From Solea solea (taxonomy: Eukaryota > Chordata > Actinopteri > Pleuronectiformes > Soleidae), in NCBI RefSeq assembly GCF_958295425.1, contig NC_081151.1, positions 21,843,452-21,907,451 on the forward strand: DNA of 64,000 nt, in the 5' to 3' direction. Below are positions 44,695 through 49,440 of the stretch, piece by piece (the stretch's first letter is position 1; every line of letters begins with the position of its first letter). The notes under the pieces are model-generated. The model ran no database searches, was not told the DNA's origin, and saw only the letters and a list, made by a program, of their open reading frames with translations. The position numbers were made by a program, and so were the translations under genes.

Positions 44695-47144
44695 CTTATC
44701 TTTGAGTCAAAACACTGTAAAAAAAAATACACACATTTTACCGCCCGCATTTAAATAAAAATAAAATAATCGTGCTTTGTTTGGCATTGTGGGGGAACTG
44801 GCTAAGGTTAAACATTAAAGCTGGGGTAGGTTAAGTATACTGTATTTGTCACTACAGATGAAGACGAGACTTCTGCACCTCCTCAGATTCTGTTTCCAGC
44901 GTTTGGGTAAATGTGGCCCCTGTGACAGAAGACTTTAAGTTCACCTTTACTTTGCTTTTAATTTAAAATGCATTTCAGAGCCACTAAAACAGAGGTTTGA
45001 AAAGGCTGTTGGCTCAAGTTAGCCTGAAATCTCAAAGGCTGCTTTTATTCTGAACCATTGATGCAGCGATCCACAACTATCAGCTGTGTATGAAACGTAA
45101 TGCTAACACTTGCCTTCGTTTGTTGTATGTTTCTTGTTAGTAGCACTTTCTAAAACCCAGCAAACGACTGCAGAGGAGAGACTTCCTGTTTACACCTGTT
45201 GCACACAGATCCCCCAGTATGTGTAATTCCCCACAGGATACAGGTTTTCTGGTATGTTAGCTGAAATAGCATTAGCATGGGAATGCTAGAAGGTGTGCCT
45301 GAGGAGATTTTCCAAATGAGCACCCACTTCTTAAAGATGTCAAACTATCGTGACCCAAATTTACATCATTTAAAGCCATCTCTGTAAAAAACTACTTTGA
45401 CAGTGTTCCCACACCTTGGTTGACATCAAATTCAAGGAATTTTCAAGGAATTTCCAGGACCAATTCCTTCAAATTCAAGGACCAAATGTGCTGACACGGC
45501 TTAAGATGGGATGGCAACTTGTAAGAGCCGCTTGGTCCATGGCATCTGGACAAGTGATTGTCCTTGGGATCTTGGTCAGTCTTTTTTTGAATTTTCTGCA
45601 AAATTTGTTGGAGGACCCAACTACAGTCTGCTCTGACCCATTTGTGGGCCCCAACCCTGTCTTTGGGAATCTCTGCATTAGAGCATTTGTGAGGTCAGAC
45701 ACTCTTATTCTTTCAGGGTCACCACATTGTCCATCTTGCCCTATCCCTTGTGGCCTGATGGCAAACTCCATTCCCATTCATCTTGAAGATGTTGGATGGC
45801 TTTGAGGTCAGGACTCTGTCCAGGCCAGTCAACTTCTTTCCCACCCATTATTTTATGGACTTTGCTTTTTGTACTTGAGCGCAGTCATGCTGGAACAGAG
45901 AGGGGGAGTTCCCCACATTGTTCCCCACAAAGTTGGAAGCATAGAATTGTCCAAAACATCTTGGTAACCTGAATTAAGTTTTCCCTTCACTGGAAGTAAC
46001 GGGCCGAGGCCAACATGAGAAAAAAAAACCTCATACCATAGTCCCATCTCCACCAATCATCACGGTTGGTGGAGGAGGAGGTTCTCCTGGCATTTGTCGA
46101 CCCAGACTGGGAAGCTTGATTCATCGCTCCACAGAGAACGTTTCCACAGCTCCACAGTCCAGAGGCAGAGTGGATTAAACCATTCCATACTGACTTGTTG
46201 AAAAGGTAGCATCCTATTACAGGATCAGGCTCTGGATTCAGTGAAATCTTTAGGACGACCCAACTCTTTCACAAATGTCTGTGAAGACAGCCTGTATTAA
46301 CAAGTCAAAGTATTGAGAAGGGAATTGAGCTTGTAATCTGAGGGATGCAAGTTCAAATCCCAGGACAGGGTCAGGGCTGATGTGCCCTTGAGCTGCATCC
46401 TCCATTAGTGTTTGTGCAAAATATCAGCAATTCAGATGCGAATTTCAATCTACAACAAACATACCAGGTGAATTCAAGTGATCGTACCTTCAGAACCTCA
46501 TACCGTCCCATTCCCAGTGGCAATGGCGTTAAACAAAACAACAGATTCAATGACTTGAGAGATGTGGCCTAATGTTTTTGTCCATATAGTGTATAGAGAT
46601 GTTAAATAAAAAATACTATTAAAATCATCTTGGTGAATTTCGTTTATCGTGATAATCGTGAAATGGGAAAAAAATCCTGCAGTCCTTGCGATACATTTTT
46701 TTAATGCACCACAATGTTGAGCTGCATGACTTACTCTGATCGTACATAATTTATTATCTATCACCAAAAAAAAAAAAGTCTCCTGTCTGCGATATTTCTG
46801 CCCAGCGCAAGTTTAGGTTTAAGAATTTAAAAAAAACAAACAAACAATATAATATTGTGAATCACAATGTTCTTGGTCAGGATCATTTTTATATTGTCTA
46901 GAGGAGCAGCTTCAAGATGCATTCAAGAAACCTGGCAAACGTCATCGCTTCTTCAAACACACGTGACTGAAAGCTTGCTGGTGCTGCCATGTTGTGGTAA
47001 CAGGGAGAAGAAAAATAAACAACGTTTATAGAAATCCTGTCTCATTTAAATGTATTTACTCTTCGGCGTTTCCCGCTAGTGACTCAGACTCACCCATTTC
47101 TTGAAAGAAGTATCCATTCTTGGACATCCCAGAGGGAGGCGCCT
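649..47144 (-). CDS. slc4a11: slc4a11 gene, 15 coding exons, 3' part outside window
   Basis: Spliced minus-strand gene for Slc4a11, a plasma-membrane SLC4-family transporter; the mammalian protein is linked to corneal endothelial function and carries H+/OH-, NH3-coupled or water flux (family knowledge). Joining the 15 exons gives about 623 codons without a stop. Diagnostic strings in order are [137 protein letters not shown] and [15 protein letters not shown]. All match SLC4A11 better than the bicarbonate carriers SLC4A1-10. All introns are GT-AG and phases agree at every junction. The C-terminal roughly 200 residues lie left of the window. An expected short segment resembling human RFFVNVNLE between exons 2 and 3 was not found. 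The full-length protein is about 890 residues in human. Confidence 0.96.
815..2674. other. Intron between exons 14 and 15
   Basis: Positions 815-1939 are AT-rich intronic DNA in which I see no gene and no clear repeat. The right part holds the 175-bp tandem array. Short ORFs here lack any family resemblance. Confidence 0.8.
1940..2560. repeat. 175-bp tandem minisatellite, about 3.5 copies
   Basis: The string gcagtggaccca recurs at 1944, 2119, 2294 and 2469, exactly 175 bp apart each time. Units also share gggaacacccaattattttg, gctctcttatgc and ggtcagcaatcagaag, with only a few substitutions between them (for example agcagaat/agctgaat). The period is not a multiple of 3, so the ORFs that read through it are not real coding repeats. 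The last copy stops at ggtattttggtca. Confidence 0.95.
2675..2781 (-). CDS. slc4a11: slc4a11 coding exon 14 (membrane domain)
   Basis: 107-bp exon with acceptor ctctctcgctcag and donor CAC|gtaagt, phase 2 to phase 1. It reads [20 protein letters not shown] then [16 protein letters not shown]. Human has [20 protein letters not shown] and VLAFSLISS. The exon stands between a 175-bp tandem array (1940-2560) and a stray partial copy of the same unit (2934-3014). Confidence 0.96.
2934..3014. repeat. Detached partial copy of the 175-bp unit
   Basis: Starts gcaatcagaagtagaatatt and continues through gacagaaaagggagctccat to gcctgtctgg. This is about 80 bp of the same unit as the 1940-2560 array. Exon 14 lies between them. 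Confidence 0.9.
3157..3385 (-). CDS. slc4a11: slc4a11 coding exon 13, glycosylated outer loop
   Basis: 229-bp exon with acceptor gtttgtgattcag and donor GAG|gtatgt, phase 1 to phase 2. It starts (I)[20 protein letters not shown], runs through a loop containing [10 protein letters not shown], then a membrane helix [20 protein letters not shown] and QFKR. NRT and NRS are N-glycosylation sequons, in the same large extracellular loop that carries two glycosylated asparagines in human SLC4A11. Loop sequence diverges but helix sequence is close to human [17 protein letters not shown]. Confidence 0.95.
3386..5895. other. Intron between exons 12 and 13
   Basis: About 2.5 kb. It includes a possible LINE/SINE tail at 4160-4267. 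The rest is unique-looking DNA. ORFs up to 116 codons here resemble no protein I know. Confidence 0.75.
4160..4267 (+). repeat. Retroposon 3' tail with (GGAT)n
   Basis: Contains gacggtgacctgtccaggtc and ends ggtagaaaatggatggatgg followed by acggatg. This ending, 'gtagaaaatggatgg...', is typical of the 3' tails of CR1/L2-type LINEs and their SINEs in teleosts (from memory). Only a short decayed piece remains. Confidence 0.55.
5896..5969 (-). CDS. slc4a11: slc4a11 coding exon 12 (membrane segment 5)
   Basis: 74-bp exon with acceptor gggatttttccag and donor AAA|gtaagt, phase 2 to phase 1. It reads (R)[24 protein letters not shown]. The E-E-V-I-A-L-F-I-S motif is one of the most conserved in SLC4 proteins and differs at few positions from human STEEIIALFISITFVLDAV. 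It is a single membrane helix. Confidence 0.96.
5970..7112. other. Intron between exons 11 and 12
   Basis: AT-rich, with poly-T runs. A short stretch at 6530-6560 repeats 'agctag/gttagc' words. No gene or clear transposon seen. Confidence 0.7.
7113..7245 (-). CDS. slc4a11: slc4a11 coding exon 11 (membrane segment 4)
   Basis: 133-bp exon with acceptor cgtgttccacag and donor AAG|gtgcac, phase 1 to phase 2. It reads [20 protein letters not shown] then [20 protein letters not shown] and KLFKR, matching human [20 protein letters not shown] and SLFKR. The donor has a C at +5 in place of the usual G, so it is a weaker site than its neighbours. Confidence 0.95.
7246..8318. other. Intron between exons 10 and 11
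   Basis: Contains the repeat at 7618-7860 and an AAT microsatellite. The segment 7920-8280 is unique-looking and carries no ORF of note. Confidence 0.7.
7618..7860. repeat. Interspersed repeat, pair with 16850-17030
   Basis: Shares gccatggtttcgaaaactgt/ggtacgtgta and cagtgtgtgaagta...gtgaggaag...agagagaa with 16850-17030. The opening resembles the widespread vertebrate 'tttctcaaactgtggtacgtgtacc' repeat. An (AAT)n run sits at 7694-7718 inside this copy only. Confidence 0.75.
8319..8432 (-). CDS. slc4a11: slc4a11 coding exon 10 (membrane segments 2-3)
   Basis: 114-bp exon with acceptor cctctctgcacag and donor GCG|gtaggt, phase 1 to phase 1. It reads [20 protein letters not shown] then [18 protein letters not shown]. 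The G-Q-S-I-G-G motif and [12 protein letters not shown] are typical of SLC4 membrane segments 2-3, matching human [20 protein letters not shown]. It is symmetrical, so skipping would keep frame but delete membrane helices. Confidence 0.96.
8433..9614. other. Intron between exons 9 and 10
   Basis: More than half of it is the element at 8920-9572. The remainder, 8433-8919, is AT-rich with no gene seen. Confidence 0.75.
8920..9572. mobile_element. Non-autonomous DNA transposon with CAGGGTTCC ends
   Basis: Begins cagggttcccacaccttggt and ends ggactcgtaggaaccctg, so the two ends are inverted copies of CAGGGTTCCYAC. Both sub-terminal regions carry 'tcaaggactt' words in opposite orientation, as in teleost hAT-like elements. 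There is no transposase ORF. I could not see a clear target-site duplication. The first 130 bp recur at 45402-45530. Confidence 0.75.
9615..9740 (-). CDS. slc4a11: slc4a11 coding exon 9, first membrane helix
   Basis: 126-bp exon, phase 1 to phase 1. Acceptor is a long CT run ending cctcag; donor is TCG|gtacgg. It reads [20 protein letters not shown] then [20 protein letters not shown]. The hydrophobic block [20 protein letters not shown] is the first membrane-spanning segment of the SLC4 fold, followed by the family motif GSLNDE. The acceptor tract is a (GA)n microsatellite on the plus strand (9745-9774). Confidence 0.96.
9745..9774. repeat. (GA)15 microsatellite at splice acceptor
   Basis: Uninterrupted GA run, four bases right of exon 9. 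On the gene strand it is the CT-rich polypyrimidine tract. Confidence 0.95.
10018..10048. repeat. Poly-C / poly-T run
   Basis: Nineteen C followed by twelve T on the plus strand. Confidence 0.95.
10600..10900 (+). repeat. Interspersed repeat (gcgcccccagaagtcaggt)
   Basis: Contains tatagcgcccccagaagtca, gggacgaaatttgacaa and tccgatttgaaccaac. Phrases like these are frequent in teleost introns. No ORF of transposon origin; class uncertain. Confidence 0.5.
11398..11482 (-). CDS. slc4a11: slc4a11 coding exon 8 (linker to membrane domain)
   Basis: 85-bp exon with acceptor ctttctgtccacag and donor ATG|gtaggc, phase 0 to phase 1. It reads [20 protein letters not shown] then FYPSDFTDG. Mammals have [20 protein letters not shown] and YPLDFTDG here. 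It joins the cytoplasmic domain to the first membrane helix. Confidence 0.95.
11483..13034. other. Intron between exons 7 and 8
   Basis: 1.55 kb with a GT microsatellite at 12512-12553. Otherwise unique-looking and without coding signal. Confidence 0.75.
12512..12553. repeat. (GT)n microsatellite
   Basis: GT dinucleotides interrupted once by gcgt. Confidence 0.95.
13035..13241 (-). CDS. slc4a11: slc4a11 coding exon 7 (cytoplasmic domain)
   Basis: 207-bp exon, phase 0 to phase 0, with acceptor ccgttttgacag and donor AAG|gtgtgt. It encodes [20 protein letters not shown], then [19 protein letters not shown] and a less conserved tail containing [20 protein letters not shown]. The first two thirds match human almost residue for residue. 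The tail corresponds to the variable linker before the membrane domain. As a 69-codon symmetrical exon it could be skipped without a frameshift. Confidence 0.96.
13242..17857. other. Intron between exons 6 and 7
   Basis: 4.6 kb. 13330-13530 carries 'attttggtaccaaaactgtc' and 'gggtttctagtacttttccc', resembling the teleost 'ggtacc/tagtactttt' repeat family also seen at 39290-39500. 16850-17030 is an interspersed repeat. The 181-codon ORF on the minus strand at 16886-17431 overlaps that repeat and shows no family resemblance. No second gene supported. Confidence 0.7.
16850..17030. repeat. Interspersed repeat, pair with 7618-7860
   Basis: Begins gaccatggttttcaaactgt and gctacgtgta, and includes ccagtgtgtgaagtatatgt/gaggaaggagg. 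Same order of blocks as the 7618-7860 copy. Confidence 0.75.
17858..17981 (-). CDS. slc4a11: slc4a11 coding exon 6 (cytoplasmic domain)
   Basis: 124-bp exon with acceptor ctctctcctccag and donor ATG|gtgagt, phase 2 to phase 0. It reads [20 protein letters not shown] followed by [21 protein letters not shown], matching the mammalian HVCISRL...NWGENSCEVRFVILVLAP region. The polypyrimidine tract of its acceptor is the complement of a (GGGA)n microsatellite at 17986-18036, so repeat length changes would act directly on the splice site. Confidence 0.95.
17986..18036. repeat. (GGGA)n microsatellite at splice acceptor
   Basis: Twelve or so GGGA units ending in GAGAGA, starting five bases right of exon 6. 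On the gene strand it is a (TCCC)n pyrimidine tract. Confidence 0.95.
18140..18710. repeat. Teleost repeat with CA tracts and TAACCC-like words
   Basis: Two CA microsatellites (18171-18195, 18471-18492) embedded in degenerate 'cttaaccctaacc' words, with tttgtgaggacacagcattg, cataatgcattccgtagctc and agccctttaaagttgtgggg. This order matches a very common teleost interspersed repeat known to me by its 'tgaggacattcattgacataatgcattcc' core. The TAACCC words are part of that repeat and not a telomere. Confidence 0.7.
18978..19059 (-). CDS. slc4a11: slc4a11 coding exon 5 ([13 protein letters not shown])
   Basis: 82-bp exon with acceptor ccgctccacag and donor CCT|gtaagc, phase 1 to phase 2. It reads [17 protein letters not shown] then [11 protein letters not shown]. 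Human SLC4A11 has nearly the same string. It continues the cytoplasmic domain. It sits about 10 kb downstream of exon 4, across the second-largest intron between located exons, and only about 1 kb before exon 6. Confidence 0.95.
19306..19357. repeat. (CTCTCC)n polypyrimidine repeat
   Basis: CTCTCCCT units repeated on the plus strand. Confidence 0.9.
19681..19705. repeat. (GT)n microsatellite
   Basis: Uninterrupted GT run. A poly-C run follows at 19889-19906. Confidence 0.95.
20371..20412. repeat. (GA)n microsatellite
   Basis: GA-rich run within a 400-bp purine-rich stretch (20045-20470) with further GA blocks at 20086-20112. Confidence 0.9.
20485..20504. repeat. (CA)10 microsatellite
   Basis: Uninterrupted CA run. 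A second, (CA)15, lies at 20699-20730. Confidence 0.95.
20699..20730. repeat. (CA)n microsatellite
   Basis: Uninterrupted CA run ending in caa. Confidence 0.95.
20795..21090 (+). repeat. Interspersed repeat (caggcctgtaggtgg), pair with 30845
   Basis: Contains ctacacggaaacacaactt, gtcaggcctgtaggtggtgc and tgtaacgctgccacagaaat. The same blocks in the same order occur at 30845-31100. Such wording is common in teleost non-autonomous DNA elements; the ends could not be fixed. Confidence 0.65.
21353..21430. repeat. (AT)n microsatellite
   Basis: About 75 bp of AT dinucleotides with two interruptions. Confidence 0.95.
22164..22228. repeat. (CA)n microsatellite, longest in window
   Basis: CA run of about 28 units, a CAGACA break, then four more units. 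Confidence 0.95.
24910..25150. repeat. Repeat with tagtccgacta words, inverted pair with 63390
   Basis: Contains gactccgcctccgtaggtgg cgctgt, ccagtccgactaaacgtac and cttagtccgactaaaattgg. The complement of the first block (cgccacctacggaggcggag) occurs at about 63600. Decayed teleost DNA-element family, exact name unknown. Confidence 0.65.
25160..25560. repeat. Non-autonomous element, direct pair with 61490-62065
   Basis: Shares with 61490-62065, in order: cactggaagagtca...gcgacgtccga, gcaaaggaaatgtc, gattctaatgattcagttac, caactgctttac, gtgctaggatgactccgccc and actgtacaatgggaaa. It ends like the 'ggtgccacaactgtataatgg' teleost family. No ORF. Confidence 0.75.
25967..25995. repeat. (GA)n microsatellite
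   Basis: Uninterrupted GA run ending in poly-G. Confidence 0.95.
27996..28017. repeat. (GT)11 microsatellite
   Basis: Uninterrupted GT run at the edge of a non-repetitive block. Confidence 0.95.
28020..28360. other. Non-repetitive block, candidate conserved element
   Basis: About 340 bp free of simple repeats and transposon words, with homeodomain-type TAATTA/ATTA cores (for example agagatttaattagtggttt) and gataaatatg-like words. No reading frame matches a protein family. It looks like a conserved non-coding element by composition only; conservation has not been tested. Confidence 0.35.
29005..29028. repeat. (GT)12 microsatellite
   Basis: Uninterrupted GT run followed by GAGAGA and poly-A. 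It lies about 70 bp from exon 4. A second short GT run is at 28832-28848. Confidence 0.95.
29099..29327 (-). CDS. slc4a11: slc4a11 coding exon 4, start of folded cytoplasmic domain
   Basis: 229-bp exon with acceptor gttgttcgcag and donor ACG|gtaagc, phase 0 to phase 1. It encodes [20 protein letters not shown], then [20 protein letters not shown] and a Cys-containing stretch ending [12 protein letters not shown]. This is one of the best conserved parts of SLC4A11 and opens the band-3-like cytoplasmic domain. A GT microsatellite (29005-29028) and a poly-C run lie just inside the downstream intron. Confidence 0.96.
29685..29770. repeat. Poly-G run and acgggtcccaaccca repeat fragment
   Basis: A run of about 14 G, then cgacacatctacgggtccca and acccagactttgg. 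Same family as 452-520. Confidence 0.7.
29863..30135. mobile_element. hAT-like miniature element with 8-bp target duplication
   Basis: 273 bp. Left end aagggttgcaactaatgg and right end ataatcgctgcagccctag give inverted ends of the TAGGGCTGCAAC type. It is flanked on both sides by gaatacac (29855-29862 and 30136-30143), a perfect 8-bp duplication as made by hAT transposases. It has no ORF, so is non-autonomous. Fragments of the same family, recognised by 'tgatttctttgtcatatgga gcaaagaaa', occur at 34140-34380, 37415-37690, 43975-44125, 50695-50975, 51526-51960 and 63032-63222. Confidence 0.9.
30845..31100 (+). repeat. Interspersed repeat, pair with 20795-21090
   Basis: Contains catccacacggaaacacaac, ccaggcctgtatgtggcgct and gtaacactgccacagaaata in the same order as the 20795 copy. 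Confidence 0.65.
33024..33067 (-). CDS. slc4a11: slc4a11 coding exon 3 ([10 protein letters not shown])
   Basis: 44-bp exon, too short for an ORF scan. Acceptor is tttcccctcag and donor AGG|gtgagt. It reads (E)[14 protein letters not shown], matching the mammalian GGCVLLHTSRK stretch just before the YxKLxNF exon. It enters in phase 1 and leaves in phase 0, which is exactly what exon 4 needs. Its phase would also accept direct splicing from exon 2, so the transcript could run P-G-P-E-T-D-D; whether a further small exon intervenes is open. Confidence 0.88.
33565..34130. mobile_element. Decayed gggcgggaat/cgatacgata element
   Basis: Starts taggggcgggaatagccaga and carries cacgatacgatagtatcgat and cgacattgcgatatac, wording of a common teleost non-autonomous DNA element. 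After 33838 it is interrupted by a LINE tail, and cgatgatg...tgtatcgagatcg near 34065-34110 looks like its far part. The right end is not fixed. Confidence 0.55.
33838..34032 (+). mobile_element. LINE 3' end with ATTGAA tail
   Basis: Contains caacctgtcttggcagatga, gtctggttctgtcagagatt, cttcctgttaaaagggactt and ends acaattgaaatgaattgaat. This is the familiar teleost L2/CR1-type 3' end ('ttcctgttaaaagggagttt...attgaattgaa'). Only the last 200 bp are present, a 5' truncation as expected for a LINE. It sits inside the 33565 element. Confidence 0.75.
34140..34380. repeat. Decayed hAT-like fragment
   Basis: Reads in reverse relative to 29863-30135: taaatgtgaatattttatgt ttctttgctcca, then catttcaagatttgggaaac and ctgacattttctgg. 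Confidence 0.7.
36137..36458. mobile_element. Miniature DNA transposon with CTAGGGGTGGG ends
   Basis: 322 bp. Left end ctaggggtgggtcaaaatat and right end gattcccacccctag are inverted, sharing CTAGGGGTGGG. The interior has tatcgat words near each end. No ORF. A target duplication is not visible. Confidence 0.85.
37415..37690. repeat. Decayed hAT-like element
   Basis: Contains ggattattttcataatcaat, cttgtttggtccttaaaatg, cagaaaatgtcgaaaaatg and tttaatgatttctttgttat in the order of the family consensus implied by the 29863 copy. Both ends are decayed. Confidence 0.75.
39290..39500. repeat. Non-autonomous element fragment (ggtaccaggtac)
   Basis: Contains aagcacccggtaccaggtac, gagccgaaccgtgccagaac and tgtataatggaaaaacgcc. 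Same general family as the 25160 and 61490 copies, which end in a similar 'actgtataaagg' string. Confidence 0.6.
41568..41684 (-). CDS. slc4a11: slc4a11 coding exon 2, acidic N-terminal segment
   Basis: 117-bp exon with acceptor gttgtgtccccag and donor CAG|gtcagt, phase 1 to phase 1. It encodes 39 residues, rich in Glu and Gly at first ([17 protein letters not shown]), then [14 protein letters not shown]. This is the poorly conserved, acidic cytoplasmic tail that precedes the folded N-terminal domain. Identity rests on position, phase continuity and acidic character more than on sequence match. A GA-rich tract lies just inside the following intron. Confidence 0.75.
43098..43121. repeat. (GA)12 microsatellite
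   Basis: Uninterrupted GA run followed by poly-G. Confidence 0.95.
43975..44125. repeat. Decayed hAT-like fragment
   Basis: Reverse orientation: ttcagcttcttcaatgtgaa tattttctggtt, then gctccatgtaacagagaaat cattaaaactgg. Confidence 0.7.
44330..44665. other. Non-repetitive block, candidate conserved element
   Basis: Contains gcatttataccctgataaag, ccaatgcaagcatattctgt and cacatactaattggacgcct, with no transposon words and balanced composition. Such blocks in fish introns are often conserved enhancers; this is composition-based inference. The 78-codon ORF at 44105-44341 just before it is acidic at its end but matches no family I know. Confidence 0.35.
44668..44694. repeat. (CTG)8-9 trinucleotide repeat
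   Basis: Uninterrupted GCT/CTG units. On the minus strand it reads as a short poly-Ala or poly-Ser/Gln frame but lies in an intron. Confidence 0.95.
45402..45530. repeat. One end of the CAGGGTTCC-type element
   Basis: Reads gttcccacaccttggttgac and tttccaggaccaattccttc, then gtgctgacacggcttaagat. It is close to the first 130 bp of the element at 8920. No matching right end was found, and a gacccatttgtgggccccaa fragment follows at 45625-45672. Confidence 0.8.
45675..46593 (-). mobile_element. Decayed, internally deleted Tc1-like transposon
   Basis: Minus-strand transposase remnants: frame at 45853-46056 reads [14 protein letters not shown] then [12 protein letters not shown], matching the part of piscine Tc1-like transposases that precedes the last catalytic acidic residue. 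DNA phrases such as gaggtcaggactctgtccag, gcagtcatgctggaacagag and ctttcacaaatgtctgtgaa follow the order of full-length teleost Tc1 elements. The right end tttttgtccatatagtgta resembles the inverted terminal repeat. Frameshifts, deletions around 46180-46300 and an inserted SINE-like piece make it inactive. The left end is not identified. Confidence 0.85.
46314..46410 (+). repeat. tRNA-derived SINE remnant
   Basis: Contains gcttgtaatctgagggatgc and aagttcaaatccc, an RNA polymerase III B-box-like GTTCAAATCCC, followed by ctgatgtgcccttgagctgc, wording of teleost tRNA-derived SINEs. The A-box half is partial. It lies within the Tc1-like remnant, so inserted after it. Confidence 0.65.
47094..47144 (-). 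CDS. slc4a11: slc4a11 coding exon 1 ([11 protein letters not shown])
   Basis: 51-bp exon with acceptor ctctcccgcag and donor GG|gtgagt. The ATG at 47127-47125 begins [11 protein letters not shown], the counterpart of the mammalian MSQNGYF start. The frame stays open upstream of that ATG within the exon (A-P-P-S-G). Because the exon has a good acceptor it is not the first exon: a 5' UTR exon or an alternative first coding exon must lie further right. Mammals have isoforms that add residues before this methionine. Ends in phase 1. Confidence 0.85.
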
Positions 47145-47829
47145 CTGCGGGAGAGAGACAAGACAATAATCAGTGAGGGGACTGAGGACAACAATAACAG
47201 CAGGGCGCTGAAAATGCATATTTAAATGACATAAATATCACAACGGTAGACATGCCTTTAAATGGAAATATGAAACCCATGCCGGTAATTTATCGCCCGT
47301 GTTTTTAAGTGGAAAAGACGTGCGTTAAATGATAACAACCTTGTATAATCAGTTATCCCAGTGGCCACACGGACACATGACGCTGAATAACACCGTGAAA
47401 ACAGCCGCTGCTAAAGACAGGAAGGTGCTTCATGTCATGTGATTCTTCTATATTTGATCCTCCTGTAAATAAATTTCACGGAAAGAGCAAAACCGACCAT
47501 GGATTGATCCTTTTCTGTGAAATGTGGAGCCTGAGATAGATCACTATTACAGAGCCCGCAGAAACTATTACAAACACATCAGTGAGTCACTCCACTGCGC
47601 GGGGAGACATGCTCCTTTATTGCAATGAACAAACACTGTGTAATTTATTATTGTGAGTCAGTCTCACAATAGACAGTCCTGCCGTCGAAAAAAACCAAAA
47701 AAAAACACCTCACTCGCCCACTGAAAGAGTAAGACTACACGTGAAGAGAAAATAGTCCCGAACATTTGCTCCTGCACTGTTACAGGAAAGAATGAAACCT
47801 TTTTTCAACACAGACACTGACACGCTTTA

Positions 47830-48225
47830 CTGCTTATCGATACAATTCTTATTGATAAAACTCAATCGTTTTGAGCAAAATATTAAGAAACGAGTATCTT
47901 TAATTGTTTTTTTCAGTAATACTGATAAAAGATTCCTATTTTATTGATAAAAAGTGATGGGTATCATTAGGATTTTATCACTACTGATTATCAATACAAT
48001 ACTTACTGATACTACTCTTTCAACTTTCAGTGTAAAATATGACAGATATGAGAAGATGCTTTTCAGTTGTTGTTTTTTTGCAAAATTTAACCATTTGAGG
48101 CCAGAATTCCGGCGACGAACGATGCAGCACAACATTGGGGGACAGCTGGGAATTGCAAAATGATAATAGAGTAACAATAAACGTGACATTAATATTGATT
48201 GCTTATCAATACTTAGGCACTCATT
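47830..48225. repeat. AT-rich 'tattgataaa' repeat region
   Basis: Dense with tatcgatac, tattgataaa and actgatactactc words, similar to teleost 'gggtatcgttaggattttatc' non-autonomous elements. Ends not defined, so family assignment is tentative. Confidence 0.45.
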
Positions 48226-49049
48226 AATGAGGAACTAGTAATATAGCATTTGTCATTCATAGCACAATGAAAACAGGAAAGCATCGTGGATTCATTCAAA
48301 CTAAAGTGAGAAAGTGAGCTCAAACAGCAGAAATTCAATTCAGTTCAATTGACAAATGAATTGCAGCTGGTAGAAAGTGTTTCTTGAACCCGTTTTTGTG
48401 GATTCTTCTGTCCAATTAAAGCAGAACAAGTCTGAAAAAAGTAGAGAAGTGTCATATTTTCAGTGTATTTTCATATTTGTTGACCTTGATCCTTGACTCA
48501 TCACCCGCATTCATTTAAATCTGTCCATGTCCTGCCACCCTCCCCAAGCACACTGAATTCCAGCATTAATTTAGACTACCTTTTTGAGTCTAAACAAAAC
48601 ATGACCTAGAAAATGTAGTCTAAACAACACAAACACTGTGAAAACAACGGTCTGAACCAGTTAAAACAGAGGAAAAAATCCTCCCAAAATTATTAGAGAT
48701 TTCCTCAAATCCTCATCTGACCAAAGTAGGTTCAGTCACCACAAATGTCACTCACAGAACATAAAACCCTCAACTTCAAAAGGAATTAAATGAAGAATTA
48801 AATTTAAGAGGCTGGAAAACACCTTGAACGACCTTGAATTTCGCAAATCTAATCTGTTACACCGCGCGTCTCAGTCTCAACTTCTCGAAAAGACATTTGT
48901 TAACAATTTTCAACACCGAAGGTTTGGCGAGTGAATCTTTTCCTCCTAATTGGGGGGAAAACTGTCAAATAAGCTAAAAAAAAAACAACCCCAAAAAATG
49001 AGTAGTTCAAGCAGAGGGCACAAAAGAGAATTCCCATCAGAGAGATGAA

Positions 49050-49440
49050 AAGTGCTCTCATGCTCGTTAGGTTGAAATAATGTTAACAGGCAGTGATTAT
49101 AAGCAATGCACACTCTTTTCTTTATCAGCAAAGGTCTTCACTATTCTCATACACGCAGTGATAATCCATACTTTTGGAGCTTTGCCTCCACGCAGGTAAT
49201 CGCTTTGCAATGGTGGAGTGGAGCATTTCCCCAAAATGGTGGGTATCTCTCGTTTTTTGGAATTAGACTTAATCTGGTGAAGAGTTCCCCCGCTGGAGAA
49301 TGCACTCGCAGAAGGGAGAGAATACGGAGAACAACAATTCCGAGTGTTTGTCACGCGGCCTTGTGGATGCGTGCGGCATTCGGATGGCACAGAGAGACGA
49401 GGCAGATATGGAGCGGGGATACTTTGAAGGTTATTGAGAC
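49050..49440. other. Non-repetitive block, candidate conserved element
   Basis: Contains cagtgattataagcaatgca, ccatacttttggagctttgc and ggtaatcgctttgcaatggt, unique-looking with no repeat words. A (GGGA)-rich run follows at 49455-49480. Non-coding by frame inspection. Regulatory role is inference only. Confidence 0.3.

Larger units (their letters stand above)
41685..47093. other. Intron between exons 1 and 2 (5.4 kb)
   Basis: 41685-43090 is mostly unique. A GA microsatellite is at 43098-43121 and a hAT-like fragment at 43975-44125. 44330-44700 is a non-repetitive block ending in a CTG run. 45402-46593 is transposon remnant. No other exon recognised. Confidence 0.7.
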
